DNA of 64,000 nt from contig NC_089275.1 of assembly GCF_963678975.1 (NCBI RefSeq), positions 15,097,682 through 15,161,681 of the forward strand. Direction: 5' to 3'. Below are positions 1 to 11,004 of the stretch, piece after piece. The notes under the pieces were generated by a model. That model was not told the DNA's origin, made no database searches, and saw nothing but the letters and a program-made list of their open reading frames with translations. Every line of letters begins with the position of its first letter. Position 1 is the first letter of the stretch. The DNA comes from Dysidea avara (taxonomy: Eukaryota > Porifera > Demospongiae > Dictyoceratida > Dysideidae). The position numbers were made by a program, and so were the translations under genes.

Positions 1-157
1 CTAGAAACCTCTGTGAAAAGAAAAGTGTAGTTAGTAAATGTATGAAAGGTGTGTGTATGCTTACATTGATTGTCTCAAGATGGTAGATTGCTTGTGAGAT
101 TTGGCATACAAGGTGCCTTATATGCACATCATTATGATTAGAATTCAGTAGCATGTT

Positions 158-626
158 TTATAGCATTGCCCAGAGATGTGTGACATCTGTACACATTGGT
201 GAACTTAGTTGGTCGTAACGTTGCTGGAGTGCTGGCGGAAGAGGATTGTGTATTATTCTACATGGGGTTACCTACAGTAAAAATGAATTTTATTATTACA
301 CGTTTCACATTCAAACTTTGTTTAATGGATGAACTTACAGCCATCATATGAACTTTCTCTTGAGCTCTTAGAAATATGCTACGCAGACGACAGCGATAAT
401 GAGTGAAGTGATAATTTCTGGCACCCTGCATTGCTTCAATATACTCAGTCACAGCAGAGGAGGAGGATTGTTTGGAAATCTCATGAAAAGGCTCTTCTTC
501 CTTCACAGACTCTTCATCCTTCACAGGATCTTCATCCTCCACATCAGTAGGAGCAGTACTACCAAATTGCATCTGATAACTGAGGACAATTAGAAAGCAG
601 CCAATGAGCACTGTGAGTAGCTTCAT
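158..626 (-). CDS. Small secreted protein, two exons, unknown function
   Basis: I do not recognise the family. Exon 1 (626 down to 339) starts at ATG and encodes 96 residues: a signal peptide (MKLLTVLIGCFLIVLS), an acidic stretch rich in E/D (about residues 28-46), a short Ser run, then a basic segment containing YRCRLR. It ends at a clean GT donor (GGCT|GTAAGT). A 67-bp intron follows, and exon 2 (271 down to 158) continues in phase for 37 codons to TAA. A TATA-like box lies about 85 bp upstream of the ATG. The second exon could also start at an AG 14 bp further on (257), which gives a different open C-terminus. The product is probably exported, and the acidic part could be a cleaved propeptide with a basic mature peptide; that is inference only. 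The splice phases fit exactly, which supports a real gene. Confidence 0.6.
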
Positions 627-710
627 CACAATTAAATCTGCCAATAAAGTTGACGGTGCATGGGCAAGCTTGTTTTCAACTTGAACTGCAAATTTCTGCA
701 AATTTCTACT

Positions 711-719
711 CTTTTATAA
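711..719 (-). promoter_or_regulatory. TATA-like box of the small secreted gene
   Basis: On the minus strand this reads TTATAAAAG. It lies about 85 bp upstream of the signal-peptide ATG at 626, a reasonable spacing for a TATA box plus a short 5' leader. Only the sequence match and position support it. Confidence 0.4.
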
Positions 720-1620
720 CTTGAATTGCTACTACTGTATGTAGGAATTTACATTCCTCACCAACGATAGGCATTCCAGTGTCCAAGCACAAGATTTTAA
801 TTTAATGCTGTTGCGTCAATGTACGAATTATTAATTTTTTTCACCCTGAATGGTTTTATGACTTTAACTAGTAATGTCAATGAGAACATATACTATTTGA
901 ATGGCTTTTCTGGATTTATTTGACTGTGACAGCCTATCTATTGCAGTTGTGTAGTTAACCATACGATTTATTATTATGTACTAGTTGTCCGTTATGATTC
1001 ACAGTACAAATTGCATACACATTCGTGTACACCACATGTGTAGTTTGTAGATGTAATCTAATCAGTGAAGAAATAAGTTAAAAGACTGTCTTCATTCCAA
1101 TGGCACCCTTCTCGCATATATGTACAAAGAGTTAGTAAGAATTTAAGTATCATGACCACACAAGGACCACTTTAAGAGAGCAAGCTAATGTATACTTGTG
1201 CCATACACATATTATAGCTATTTTACAATAATATTATTAGTAGACAATTTATTCATCTTGTTATTTCATGATCACATGTGCCCAAATTATATATTAATCT
1301 ATCGTGTAAGTTCATAAATTGTGCACACACTTCAAGTGGAAGTATTTTGTGAATAGAGAAGTTAAGGATTTCATCAATTATATAGTAGGACTGAGCATCG
1401 CTTGGATTCCACATTGAAACCTCTAGTATTCACTTCCCTATAACTTATTTCAGGAGATATATAGGTTTCCATTCAAACTAACTTACTGACAACCGGGTGA
1501 CGTGGATTAATCCTATATATGACCAAGAGTTCAATAATAGACTCTTTCCAAAAATACGTCACTGCTTAGCAACCATCTTTCCGACATTTTGATTGGGGCC
1601 ACGTATACATTTATTTTAAT
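720..1620. other. Intergenic; old copies of locally duplicated sequence
   Basis: No coding exon seen. The stretch at about 960-1330 resembles 11770-12000, 34500-34700 and 35650-35890 (shared text around TTGTACACCACATGTGTAG-like sequence). The stretch at about 1360-1540 resembles the sequence upstream of the FReD-like copies (17790-17880, 23210-23410, 37668-37830), including a 'gaccaagagttca' block. This suggests the duplicated cluster once extended to this side. Confidence 0.45.
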
Positions 1621-1638
1621 TAACGATAGGTGCGATTA

Positions 1639-1795
1639 ATGGCTTCCGAGGGCAGTTCTACGCTAACGGAAGCTGATGTTCCTGGTGCTTCCTTAGATGG
1701 CCGAGCTCCAGAAGCTCTTAAGATTTCAGAGTTGAAGTTCTGGTTGCGTCGTCGCGGAGCTACGGGGTTATCCAAGTTGAAGACAAAGAGTGACC
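1639..1795 (+). CDS. First exon of a SAP-domain protein
   Basis: ATG opens 52 codons ending at a GT donor (TGACC|GTACGT) in phase 1. Residues about 29-52 (LKISELKFWLRRRGATGLSK and onward) match the first helix-turn-helix half of a SAP domain, the roughly 35-residue DNA-binding motif with pattern L-x-x-x-E-L-k-x-x-L-x-x-x-G. The rest of the domain would lie on a later exon. A hAT MITE is inserted 28 bp after the donor, so the next exon must lie beyond 2196, and I found none. SAP exons occur in chromatin proteins and in transposon-associated genes of sponges and cnidarians, so this may be either a gene start or an orphaned exon. Confidence 0.5.
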
Positions 1796-1823
1796 GTACG
1801 TGCAAAGGTAGCTGTATTTCCTG

Positions 1824-2196
1824 CAGGGCCGCCCACAGGAGGGGGGGGGGGGGGGGGGGGGCAACTGGGGAATTTTGCCCCGGGCCCCAGCCTGAAAGGG
1901 GCCCCAGGAGGCCCCATGAAGGGCCCCCTGAATACCTGTTTAAAAGATCGATATACTCTAATAGAGCAGTCTGATCTAAATACTCTAATAGAGCAGTCAC
2001 AGTATTCTTCAGAGGAGCAGTATAGCAAGCTTATAGATAAGGAGATATGGTTGGTGATGGGTAGTTATTGTCATTGCCAGCAGGTTGTGACCTTTTTTTT
2101 TTTTTTTTTTTTTTTTGGTCTTCACCTTACAACTTGGGTCAAGGGCCCCACTTTAACTCTTTGCCCTGGGCCCCTTAATTTCTCTGGGCGGCCCTG
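1824..2196 (+). mobile_element. hAT-type MITE, CAGGGCCGCC family, copy 1
   Basis: Termini are CAGGGCCGCC and GGCGGCCCTG. Flanking 8-mers are ATTTCCTG and ATTGCCTG (7 of 8 identical), as expected for a hAT target duplication. The body holds a poly-G run, a long poly-T tract (about 2092-2116) followed by 'ggtcttcacc', and a pair of TACTCTAATAGAGCAGTC motifs at 1954-1971 and 1981-1998. There is no transposase ORF, so it is non-autonomous. A closely related inverted copy is at 4191-4547. Confidence 0.85.
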
Positions 2197-2321
2197 ATTG
2201 CCTGTGTTCAAACTAAACTACTGATAAGCCGATTTTCATACTGTTTTAGAAGTTGATGTTATGTGCGTTGTACTATATGCTATCATGACAATTCTTGTTA
2301 ATAATACTGAAGACTTCACCT

Positions 2322-2692
2322 TCACAAGATGGCCGGACAAAAGAAATGAAGACTCCGGGCTTGGCCGAGTAGTACCAACGCATCTTCATTAATTCTGCAG
2401 CATACATTACAGTACCATAAATCGCAACATTCACATTGTACAAGGCCACGTCCAGAAACTTGACACTGACTGCAAATGCTCAGTTCCACAGGCATGGCAG
2501 CTTTGGAGGAGTCACTTTGCAGGCCCGGTGATAGGTCCTTTTGAATTTGAACGACAGTCTTTGGTATCAGAAGTGGCACTTTTACCTTTAGCAGCATTGT
2601 TCTTGTGAGGTTTACACTTGTCATAAGGTTTTCTATTATTCTCATACTTGTATTTCGGCATGTTTCCAAAGGAGTTTTCTTTTCACTGCCCA
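2322..2692 (-). CDS. Exon with PHD-like cysteine cluster
   Basis: The open frame runs from an acceptor-like AG (TTTACACAG) near 2693 to a stop at 2322, so it looks like a terminal exon rather than a whole gene. The C-terminal part has CSQC, then CECCDLWYCNVCC, then FFCP, the spacing of a PHD zinc finger. The usual WYH is WYC, and the last Cys of the final CxxC is missing before the stop. PHD fingers read histone tails, but many sponge copies belong to retroelement or transposase genes. The first half of the exon reads more naturally in another frame (a K/N/P-rich stretch), so a frameshift is possible. It is probably a degenerate or transposon-derived exon. Confidence 0.35.
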
Positions 2693-2699
2693 CTGTGTA

Positions 2700-3060
2700 A
2701 AAACAATCATGAAATTTCAGAAATACCGCAACTAACTAGATTTATTGGTTCTTTTCTCCGTAAAAAGCCAAACTAAAAGATTCTAACCCCGTTGAAGATT
2801 GAAGGGGTGAAACGATCTAGGGATAATAAGCAACACCAATCACATGATTTAACTTAGTCAATACATTGCTTTGTTTCTCTTTGTCATTATGCTCTTGATT
2901 ATGCTAGCATTATGCTTTATGCTTTCCATCCCCTATAATGCCAATAATTATGCCAGCATAATCAACACAAGCCTAGAGCGTACTTCTTAATTTTACATGA
3001 CTTGTATATTCTCATAGAATTTTGCTAACTTCATGCAATGCTCATGAAACTGTATATTCT
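2700..3060. other. Intergenic, nothing recognised
   Basis: AT-rich sequence with several repeats of 'attatgc' around 2885-2965. No exon or terminal repeat pair could be supported. Confidence 0.4.
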
Positions 3061-3494
3061 GCTGTATAAGAAACTAGTCACATAATGCAGATATTGATAA
3101 TAGATATAACTTAGGTGTTGTTTGTGCTGACATGTTCAGTGCCCGGTCACACCAATAAGCCAATCACTGTTTTGTAATAAATACTAATACAAGACTGTAT
3201 AATTTTTATGGTGGCAGCTCTGATGTTTAAGTTCATCTTATGACCAGATGTTAATGGTGTTTCTCTTATTAGTGAAGTGATTCGATATTTTTTACTATAC
3301 AAGTACATACATGTATGTGTGATAAAGTATGTACAATTGTGGAGTTGTTCATTCACATGTGAGGTTTCAGTTAGGCCTGCATGTGTCAGCACAATAATAG
3401 TACATTTGGCTAGAGTGCTATGCCAGCATAATGTTAGCACATTTGGTGGATATTTCAAACTATGGAGCTTAATTCCTTAAATTGACTGACTGAC

Positions 3495-3582
<88 letters not shown>

Positions 3583-3670
3583 GACTTTACCTCTCGATTC
3601 TCAGCAAAACCGCTCTTCCTCATTGGAGGGACACAAACACACATACATACAAATGTAGTTGAGCAAGCAT
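3060..3670. repeat. Segmental duplicate of about 27.09-27.69 kb
   Basis: The text from about 3060 to 3470 and again 3590-3650 (ending 'ctcattggagggacacaaac') lines up in order with 27090-27690 with many small differences. No coding content is evident. A GATT microsatellite has expanded inside this copy but not in the other. Confidence 0.6.
3481..3583. repeat. (GATT)n microsatellite
   Basis: About 25 tandem GATT units, nearly perfect apart from the first three (GACT). Open frames across it are artefacts. Confidence 0.95.
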
Positions 3671-3689
3671 GCACAATGACAGTACAATC

Positions 3690-4102
3690 CAGCGTTGAAA
3701 CCGGGTCGGGTCATCCGGGTCAACCGGGTCACATTTTCTCCGGGTCATCCAGGTCTGACCCGGATTGGATCACGTGAGACGCGAAATTGTTCGTTTGATT
3801 ACGTGGAAACTTATAAATGCTATCGCGTAGCTCTTTCATGAGCCACACCCACTTATCGCGCTACCAACATACGCTCAGCCTGAGGGGTAGCTATTTTTAG
3901 TAGGTGATGACCTTTTTTTTTTTTTTTTTTTTTTGGTCTTCAACCTACAGCTAGGCTGAAGTTGCAATATTTACTCAACACGAATCGAACGCTCAAAGCG
4001 TAGTCTCGTTCGCTCGCTCGAGACTAGCCGAAACATAGCTCTTATCGCACGCCTCGGCTTTAATTAATCCGGGTCAGCAGTAGTGACCCGGTTTCAACGC
4101 TG
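3690..4102. mobile_element. hAT-type MITE, CAGCGTTGAAACCGGGT family
   Basis: Inverted termini CAGCGTTGAAACCGGGT and ACCCGGTTTCAACGCTG are flanked by a perfect 8-bp duplication GTACAATC (3682-3689 and 4103-4110). It is 413 bp with no ORF for transposase. The interior has repeated 'ccgggtca' blocks and the same poly-T plus 'ggtcttcaac' module (about 3913-3950) seen in the CAGGGCCGCC family. Confidence 0.92.
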
Positions 4103-4190
4103 GTACAATCCACACATACACATCACAGTTAAATATGTACAAACTCATTCAACAAATCTATATAGAGCTGAAAAGTTATCTGTCTGTATG

Positions 4191-4547
4191 CAGGGCCGCC
4201 CAGAGAAATTAAGGGGCCCAGGGCAAAGAGTTAAAGTGGGGCTCTTGACCCAAGTTGTAAGGTGAAGACCAAAAAAAAAAAAAAAAAAAAAGGTCACAAC
4301 CTGCTGGCAATGACAATAACTACCCATCACCAACCGTATCTCCTTATCTATCAGCTTGCTACACTGCTCCTCTGAAGAATACTGTGACTGCTCTATTAGA
4401 GTATTTAGATCTGACTGCTCTATTAGAGTATATCGATCTTCTAACAGGTATTCAAGGGGCCCTTCATGAGGCCTCCTGGGACCCCTTTCAGGCTGGGGCC
4501 CGGGGCAAAATGCCCCACTTCCCCCCCCCCCCCCGTAGGCGGCCCTG
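4191..4547 (-). mobile_element. hAT-type MITE, CAGGGCCGCC family, copy 2
   Basis: This is an inverted relative of 1824-2196 with termini CAGGGCCGCC and GGCGGCCCTG and a perfect 8-bp target duplication TCTGTATG (4183-4190, 4548-4555). It contains poly-A, the paired motif GACTGCTCTATTAGAGTA at 4386-4403 and 4413-4430, and a poly-C run near the right end. The perfect duplication suggests a fairly recent insertion. Confidence 0.92.
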
Positions 4548-4814
4548 TCTGTATGTCTACATTTTTTGACGTCAGACAATTATCTTGCTAACCCCTGCAT
4601 GAGTTTGTGGTTTTAGCATCAAACAAAGCACTAATAATCTAAGAATTGCATCAATTTTAAATGAAGCTTCCAACTGCCATCATTCATTGTTCACAGCGTG
4701 TTGAATGCAAGGGTGTAACCTAAATCTTGCTGCAATTCTTTCTGTAAACTGCATGCAAACTGCTTACCATCAACTTTATAAACAACTTATAGGCTGGAAA
4801 AAACCATGGATCAC

Positions 4815-4895
4815 ATTTGGTTAAATCGGTACTCGGTAGAGCGTTGAACTTCGGAATGTCAGGTCCCCAGATCGAATACCAGTGATAACATTATC
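4815..4895 (+). repeat. tRNA-like SINE head
   Basis: TGGTTAAATCG (4818-4828) fits the pol III A-box consensus, and GATCGAATACC (4870-4880) is close to a B box. They are about 50 bp apart, with a 'ggtagagcg' between them as in real tRNAs. It cannot be paired into a full cloverleaf and is followed by T-rich sequence, so it is best read as a decayed tRNA-derived SINE, not a tRNA gene. Confidence 0.45.
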
Positions 4896-4899
4896 TCTT

Positions 4900-6250
4900 C
4901 TCTATTTTTTGTTTTTACCTGACCTTTTTCTTTACAACTTTGTTTTGCTTCAACTACCTGCAACTTTTTTTGTTTCAACAACCTTTTTTGTTACAACTTT
5001 TGCTTTACTTCAATACCCATTATAGTTACAAATTTAAATTCGGTTTTGCCGGGCAACCTTTTCAGGTACATATTTTTTTTGTTACATGTACTGCACATGC
5101 ATAAATGCTATATCTTTATTCTCTCACTTGGCACCTGCTTACCATTGTTTTTTTTCAAGTGTTTTTGTGCTTGCAATCAATACAGCTTATACTTTACTGA
5201 GGACAGTAACATTGAAGATAGTATTGTTTTAGTACATCATATACCTGTAGGCTAACATTAAATGCTTAGCAATGCTTTGGCCCATTTTTAGTTTCACCTT
5301 ATCGTTAGTTAAGTTCTGTCAGTAACTGTAAAGCCTCAAGTTCTAGTTTGTTATGTTAGTTAATCCAAAGGCTGCAGCACATGTTGCTGTCAGACCTACA
5401 GTGCTGGCCACTGCGGAAAGCTTTAATAAGATGTTAAGTATACAGAAGTCAATAGTGTAACTAATGGCACGTAAGGAATGCACATCACCTTATTTGAATG
5501 CATAACATATAAATCTCCTACACCATACCAGTGCTGTAGGACAGTGTATACTGATGATTATGTACCAAAAAAATCATTTCTTTATGTAGCCAGTAAGTCT
5601 AATATAATTATGTAGAATCTTAAATGGTACCATTATCTGTGTAGCCTGTATGACAGTTACTACTAATACTGCATTTATAGTTTGCACCTTTGTGGTGAGA
5701 TAGTACAAGGCTTGCTTAGCTACACACAGCTCACATTCTTTAAAGTGACATCACCATGTATGCTACATAGTTACATGAATGTCACTGATGTTTAATGCTT
5801 GGTTCCCATTGCTTAGTTAATGTGGAGATGGTTCTGCACAATTAGCATGTAACAATATGCCCTGTGAAGCAGGCTGGTACCAATGCTACAACGGTATGTA
5901 CAAATTCATGTCTTTTGTTGTCAGCATTTTAAACATCATCAAAGTTTAATGATGTTACATTATATAGCGTGCATAATAAAGCAGGTACTACTAGCATCAT
6001 TTGTACTTGTATGGTAAACACTATGGGTATAAACAATATACTACAGTTTGATTCTGAACATTATTGGTGCAACATTCTTTTCTGAATGTTTGCCTTGAAG
6101 CATAATTACATTATCTATATGGTTATAAAGTATAGACAAGTGATGTTTTATACTTGGATTTCCAATGCTGTGTAGGAATATTTGTCACTAGATAGCTACA
6201 TATATACAACATTAAATGTAGTGTAAAATTCATGACATTGTAAGTAGTCC
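4900..6250. other. Intergenic, T-rich then unremarkable
   Basis: 4900-5160 has repeated 'ttgtttcaac/ttttgttacaac' phrases, a decayed simple repeat. About 5340-5410 ('gctgcagcacatgttgctgt') matches the repeated blocks at 36905-36965 and 37170-37235. No gene seen. Confidence 0.4.
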
Positions 6251-6480
6251 TGCACCGAGGGACAGGTACCAGTGCTAGTAAAAGATAAGTATTAGATCGA
6301 TACTCCCTAATAGAGCAGTCAGTGGAAGAGCATTCATGCAAGATTATTGTTAGAAACATTGTTAACCTAGGAGCATAATGGGACACTGAAGAGCATAATA
6401 GGTGAAAATTTTGGCTGAAAGCATTTTAGGTTAATTTTTTAGCACATTTGACTTATGTTTAGTTGCTTGAAGTAGGAGTT
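6250..6480. repeat. Duplicate of 27.74-27.91 kb with motif
   Basis: Lines up with 27740-27910 ('gaagagcataataggtgaaa' in both). It carries one copy of the dispersed motif as TACTCCCTAATAGAGCAGTC at 6301-6320. Confidence 0.6.
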
Positions 6481-6710
6481 CTATGTTAAAGCTCATTAAT
6501 ATTGCAGTGTATATGGCTTTTAAAGTGTATATTACAATTTCAGAGAATCTAGAGGTGTACCCCCTGAAGCAGTAGGATTTTTAGTGATACTACGTAAAAC
6601 CACTTGAAGTGATACAGTGTGAATTATATCATCAAACTATATTTCACCAGTTTGGAACATGTATAATTATTTAGAATCACTATACTGATGTGGAGAATTC
6701 CTGCCATAAC

Positions 6711-7040
6711 CATGGGCAGATCCAGACTTTTTAAAATGGGGGTTCCACTCTGGAATTGCAACTTCAGCTTAGCTGTAAGTCAAAGACCAAAAAAAAGGGG
6801 GGGGGGGGGGTCACACACCTGCTGACAATAGCTGCACCTCACTATAGATACCCTCACCAACCCCTCACCAACTATATTTCCTTATTTATAACTCCACATG
6901 TAGCTCCTCTTAAGAATATTGTGACTGCTCTATTAGAGTATCTCGACCTTGACTGCTCTATTAGAGTATCTCAAGTAAGAGAGGCTCTTTCAAAAGGGGG
7001 GTTCCATGAAACCCTTTGAATTCCCCTGGATCCGCCCCTG
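6711..7040. mobile_element. hAT-type MITE, GGGCGGATCCAG family
   Basis: The right end GGATCCGCCCCTG and left end CATGGGCAGATCCAG are imperfect inverted repeats of the widespread CAGGGGCGGATCCAG hAT terminus. Inside are 'gaccaaaaaaaa', a poly-G run and a motif pair at 6923-6940 and 6951-6968. No exact 8-bp duplication could be made out. Confidence 0.7.
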
Positions 7041-7049
7041 ATAACTCAT

Positions 7050-7458
7050 GATCATTTCATTCACACAGTTGTTAGTTGAATTATATAGAGTAAACATACC
7101 CTAGGGGCATATAATAGTCCTGTGGAAGCAAATGATTTGTCAGTAAGTACTGCTGATTTTCCTGCACTTTTAATTGAAATAAGTCCTTGCATGATTAGTA
7201 AATTTGACACTGATTATGAGAAGCAAGAAACTCTTACACTCACCAGAAAATAGTATACAGTACTGCTATTCATCCATGAGATTTGGTCAAACAACTTTAC
7301 TACAGAGTTAATGTGGCAGAAAACATAGTAGTGACAGTGACAACTAGAGCGCAAGTCATCACTGCATGGCTTACCTGTATTTACACTAGGATTTTATGTC
7401 TACTTTTTTACCCGACTGGTTTTGTGACCTTCACAGGTAACGTCAACAAATATGTAGC
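7050..7458. other. Intergenic, nothing recognised
   Basis: Ordinary AT-rich sequence. Open frames here are short and lack splice or domain support. Confidence 0.35.
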
Positions 7459-7875
7459 TATCAAGACACACGGTCGTGTGTCGTGCGGCCCAAGAAGCCG
7501 GCGCGTAACACCCGTGAGTATATTAACAGGAAGAAAGAAAACGCAATTTTCGCACCTCTGTAGCTCTGTGCTGCCTTGATGAAACAAGACCACTTTTGCT
7601 GTGGACACTCCCTCCACCTTCAGCACTCCACATTCCAAATTTGAGCGAAATCGCTTCAAGCGTTCCCGAGATATTCGACTTCAAAAATTGGCTTTGTTTC
7701 TTCGGTTTTTTTTCTAATAACATTTTTCTTCCTCTTTTCGCACACTTATTACAAAAACTGCTATAAAAAGCGAACGCAATATCCGATCGCCTTTAGATTT
7801 GGCACACAGAAGGGGGGTATAAAGGCGCATCTCTGTACCAACTTTGGCTGGAATACGATAAACAGGCAAAGAGTT

Positions 7876-8118
7876 ATGAGCGATTATTCACGAAAAATAA
7901 CACCAATATGTTGTCACGCCTACAGGGTAAACCGCGTATGGGAAGAAGCTGAAAATCGGTGGGTGAATAGGTTAACTATTGAACCTCAAATCTATTGTGG
8001 TTTGAAAGAAATCGAGCTAAAAACCAGGAAGATACAACGAAAAAACCAACAGTGTGTAACAATTACGCAATCGAGATTAGCTAATAAAAAACGACTGCTT
8101 GCCACGCCTACCAGGTAA
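7876..8118 (+). pseudogene. Decayed open frame in the composite 5' module
   Basis: An 80-codon frame with no recognised domain. The matching sequence in copy B (from 14909) stops after about 21 codons. The lack of conservation of the frame between the two copies argues against a functional protein. Confidence 0.3.
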
Positions 8119-8299
8119 ACCGCTTGGGGTAATGCTTTGAAAATCGCTGTACAGATGGAGTTATCATCTTAGAAAGGCTCTTCAATGGTGTAGAAGAATC
8201 AGACTTAAAGCCACGGAGTTATAACACGAAATCCAACTTGGTGTAGCAAGTGCGAGATCGAGATACTCTAATAGAGCAGTCATCCTAATAGAGCAGTCA

Positions 8300-10830
8300 C
8301 CCGAAGAGAATTCAAGAGATCAGTTAGAAACAAGTAACCTGTATAGAGATCAGCTAGAAACAAGTCAGCCTGTAGAGAGATCAGCCACAAACAATTCACC
8401 CTGTAGAGAGATCAGCTAGAAGAAGTTACCTTGTAGGGAATTCATGCAACTATAGAAAGAGATAATTCAGTTAGAAGAAATCACCTTGTAGAGTTCAGCT
8501 ACAAAGAAACCACAATGTAGAGAGTTCAGCTACAAACAAATCGCCCTGTAGTCAGATCAGCTAGAAGAAGTTACCTTGTAGAGAGTTCAGCTACAAAGAA
8601 ACCATCATGTAGAGAGTTCAGCTGCAAACAAAACACCTGTAGAGAGTTCAGCTACAAACAAATCTCCGTGTAGAGAAATCAGCTAGGAGAAGTTTCCTTG
8701 TAGAGAATTCAGTTACAAAGAAACCACCATGTAGAGAATTCATTTACAAACTAGTGACCCTGTAGAGACATCAGCTAGAAGAAGTTACCTTGTAAAGAGT
8801 TCAGCTACATAGAAACCATTCTGTAAAGAGCTCAGCTGCAAACAAATCACCTGTACAGAATTCAGCTACAAACAAATTACCCTGTAGAGAAATCAGCTAG
8901 AAGAAGTTACCTTGTTGATAGTTCAGCTACAAACAAATCACCCTGTAGAGAGATCAGCTAGAAGAAGTTACCTTGTAGAGAGTTCAGCTACAAAGAAACC
9001 ATCATGTGGAGAGTTCAGCTGCAAACAAATCACCTGTAGAGAGTTCAGCTACAAACCATTCTCCCTGTAGAGAGATCAGCTAGAAGAAGTTACCTAGTAG
9101 AGAGTTCAGTTACAAAAAAACTACCATGTAGAAAGTTCAGCTACAAACTAGTGACCTTGTGGAGACATCAGCTAGAAGAAGCTACCTTGTAGAGAGTTCA
9201 GCTACAAAGAAACCATTCTGTAAAGAGCTCAGCTCCAAACAAATCATCACCTGTACAGAATTCAGCTACAAACAAATCACCCTGTAGAAAGATCAGCTAG
9301 AAGAAGTCACCTTGTAGAGAGTTCAGCTACAAAGAAACCACCATGTAGGGAGTTCAGCCAGAAGAAGTTACCTTTTAGAGAGTTCAGCTACAAAGAAACC
9401 ATCATAAAGAGAGTTCAGCTGCAGACAAATCTCCCTGTAGAGAGTTTAGTTAGAAGAAGTTACCTTGTAGAGAATTCAGCTACAAAGAAACCATTCTGTA
9501 AAGAGCTCAGCTGCAAACATATCACCTGTACAGAATTCAGCTACAAACAAATCACCCTGTAGAGAGATCAGCTAGAAGAAGTTACCTTGTAAAGCGTTCA
9601 GCTACAAATTTAAAGAAACCATCATGTGGAGAGTTCAGCTGCAAACAAATCACCTGTAGAGAGTTCAGCTACAAAGAAACCACTATATAGGGAGTTCAGC
9701 TAGAAGAAGTTACCTTGTAGAGAGTTAAGCTGCAAAGAAACTATCATGAAGAGAGTTCAGCTGCAAACAAATCTCCCTGTAGAGAGTTCAGTTAGAAGAA
9801 GTTACCTTGTAGAGAGTTAAGCTACAAAGAAACCATCATGAAGAGAGTTCAGCTACAAACAAATCACCCTGTAGAGAGATCAGCTAGAAGAAGTCACCTT
9901 GTAGAGAGTTCAGCTACAAAGAAACCACCATATAGAGAGTACAGATGCAAACAAATCACCCTGTAGAAAAATCAGCTACAAACAAATCACCCTGTAGAAA
10001 GATCAGCTAGAAGAAGTCACCTTGTAGAGAGTTCAGCTACAAAGAAACCACCGTGTAGGGAGTTCAGCTAGAAGAAGTTACCTTGTAGAGAGTTCAGCTA
10101 CAAAGAAACCATCATGAAGAGAGCTCAACTGCAAACAAATCTCCCTGTAGAGAGTTCAGTTAGAAGAAGTTACCTTGTAGAGAGTTCAGCTACAAAGAAA
10201 CCATTCTGTAAAGAGCTCAGCTGCAAACAAATCACCTGTATAGAATTCAGCTACAAACAAATCACCCTGTAGAGAGATCAGCTAGAAGAAATTACCTTGT
10301 AGAGAGTTCAGCTACAGTAAAAAGAAACCACCATGTAGAGAGTTCAGCTGCAAAGAAATCACCTTGTAGAAAATTCTGCCACAAACAAATTGCCCTGTAG
10401 AAAGATCAGTTAGAAGAAGTTATCTTGTAGAGAGTTCAGCTACAAAGAAACCACCATGTAGAGAGTTCAGCTAGAAGAAATTACCTTGTAGAGAGTTCAG
10501 CTACAAAGAAACCATCATCTAGATAGTTCAGCTGCAAACAAATCACCTGTAGAGAGTTCAGCTACAAACAAATCTCCCTGTAGAGAGATCAGTTAGAAGA
10601 AGTTACCTTGTAGAGAGTTTAGCTACAAAGAAACCATTCTGTAAAGAGCTCAGCAGCAAAAAAATCACCTGTACAGAATCCAGCTACAAATAAATCACCC
10701 TGTAGAGAGAACAGCTAGAAGAAGTTACCTTGTTGATAGTGTAGCTACAAACAAACCACCCTGTAGAGAGATCAGCTAGAAGAAGTTGCCTTGAAGAGTG
10801 TTCAGTTACACAGAAACCACCATGGACAGT
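8300..10830 (+). repeat. Minisatellite array with ~31-bp units (copy A)
   Basis: Contiguous 30-31-bp units of three recurring types: GATCAGCTAGAAGAAGTTAC..., GTTCAGCTACAAAGAAACC... and GTTCAGCTACAAACAAATC..., each ending TGTAGAGA. They alternate in a loose higher-order period of about 92 bp. Arrays of the same units occur in copies B and C. There are no unique spacers. Confidence 0.95.
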
Positions 10831-11004
10831 TCTGTAATAAATATATGTATTATATATATAATTTGTATATTTACTGATAAAATATTTAAGGTACATCTGC
10901 TTCATCTTTTCTTCTTCCTGTGGTAAAGAAAAAAAGATAGGTTAAAAAAGTCCCAAAGCAGGCCATAGGCTGGCTTTGGGGTATACAAATACAAAAAGAA
11001 GTGA

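Noticed and set aside
1620..2197. Proline/glycine-rich frames at 1620-2197 as genes
   Set aside because: They run through poly-G and GC-rich ends of a hAT MITE; only the SAP-like part before the donor at 1795 looks protein-coding.
4815..4895. Functional tRNA gene
   Set aside because: A and B boxes can be recognised, but acceptor stem pairing and anticodon arm are not credible and no terminator is placed correctly; a SINE head is more likely.
7408..7723. Overlapping frames in the composite 5' module (also 14370-14970)
   Set aside because: Frames are disrupted differently in copies A and B, which argues against coding.
8300..10830. Regularly repeating ~31-bp units as a CRISPR-like array
   Set aside because: Units are contiguous and vary internally without unique spacers, the genome is eukaryotic, and there are no cas genes. 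It is a minisatellite.
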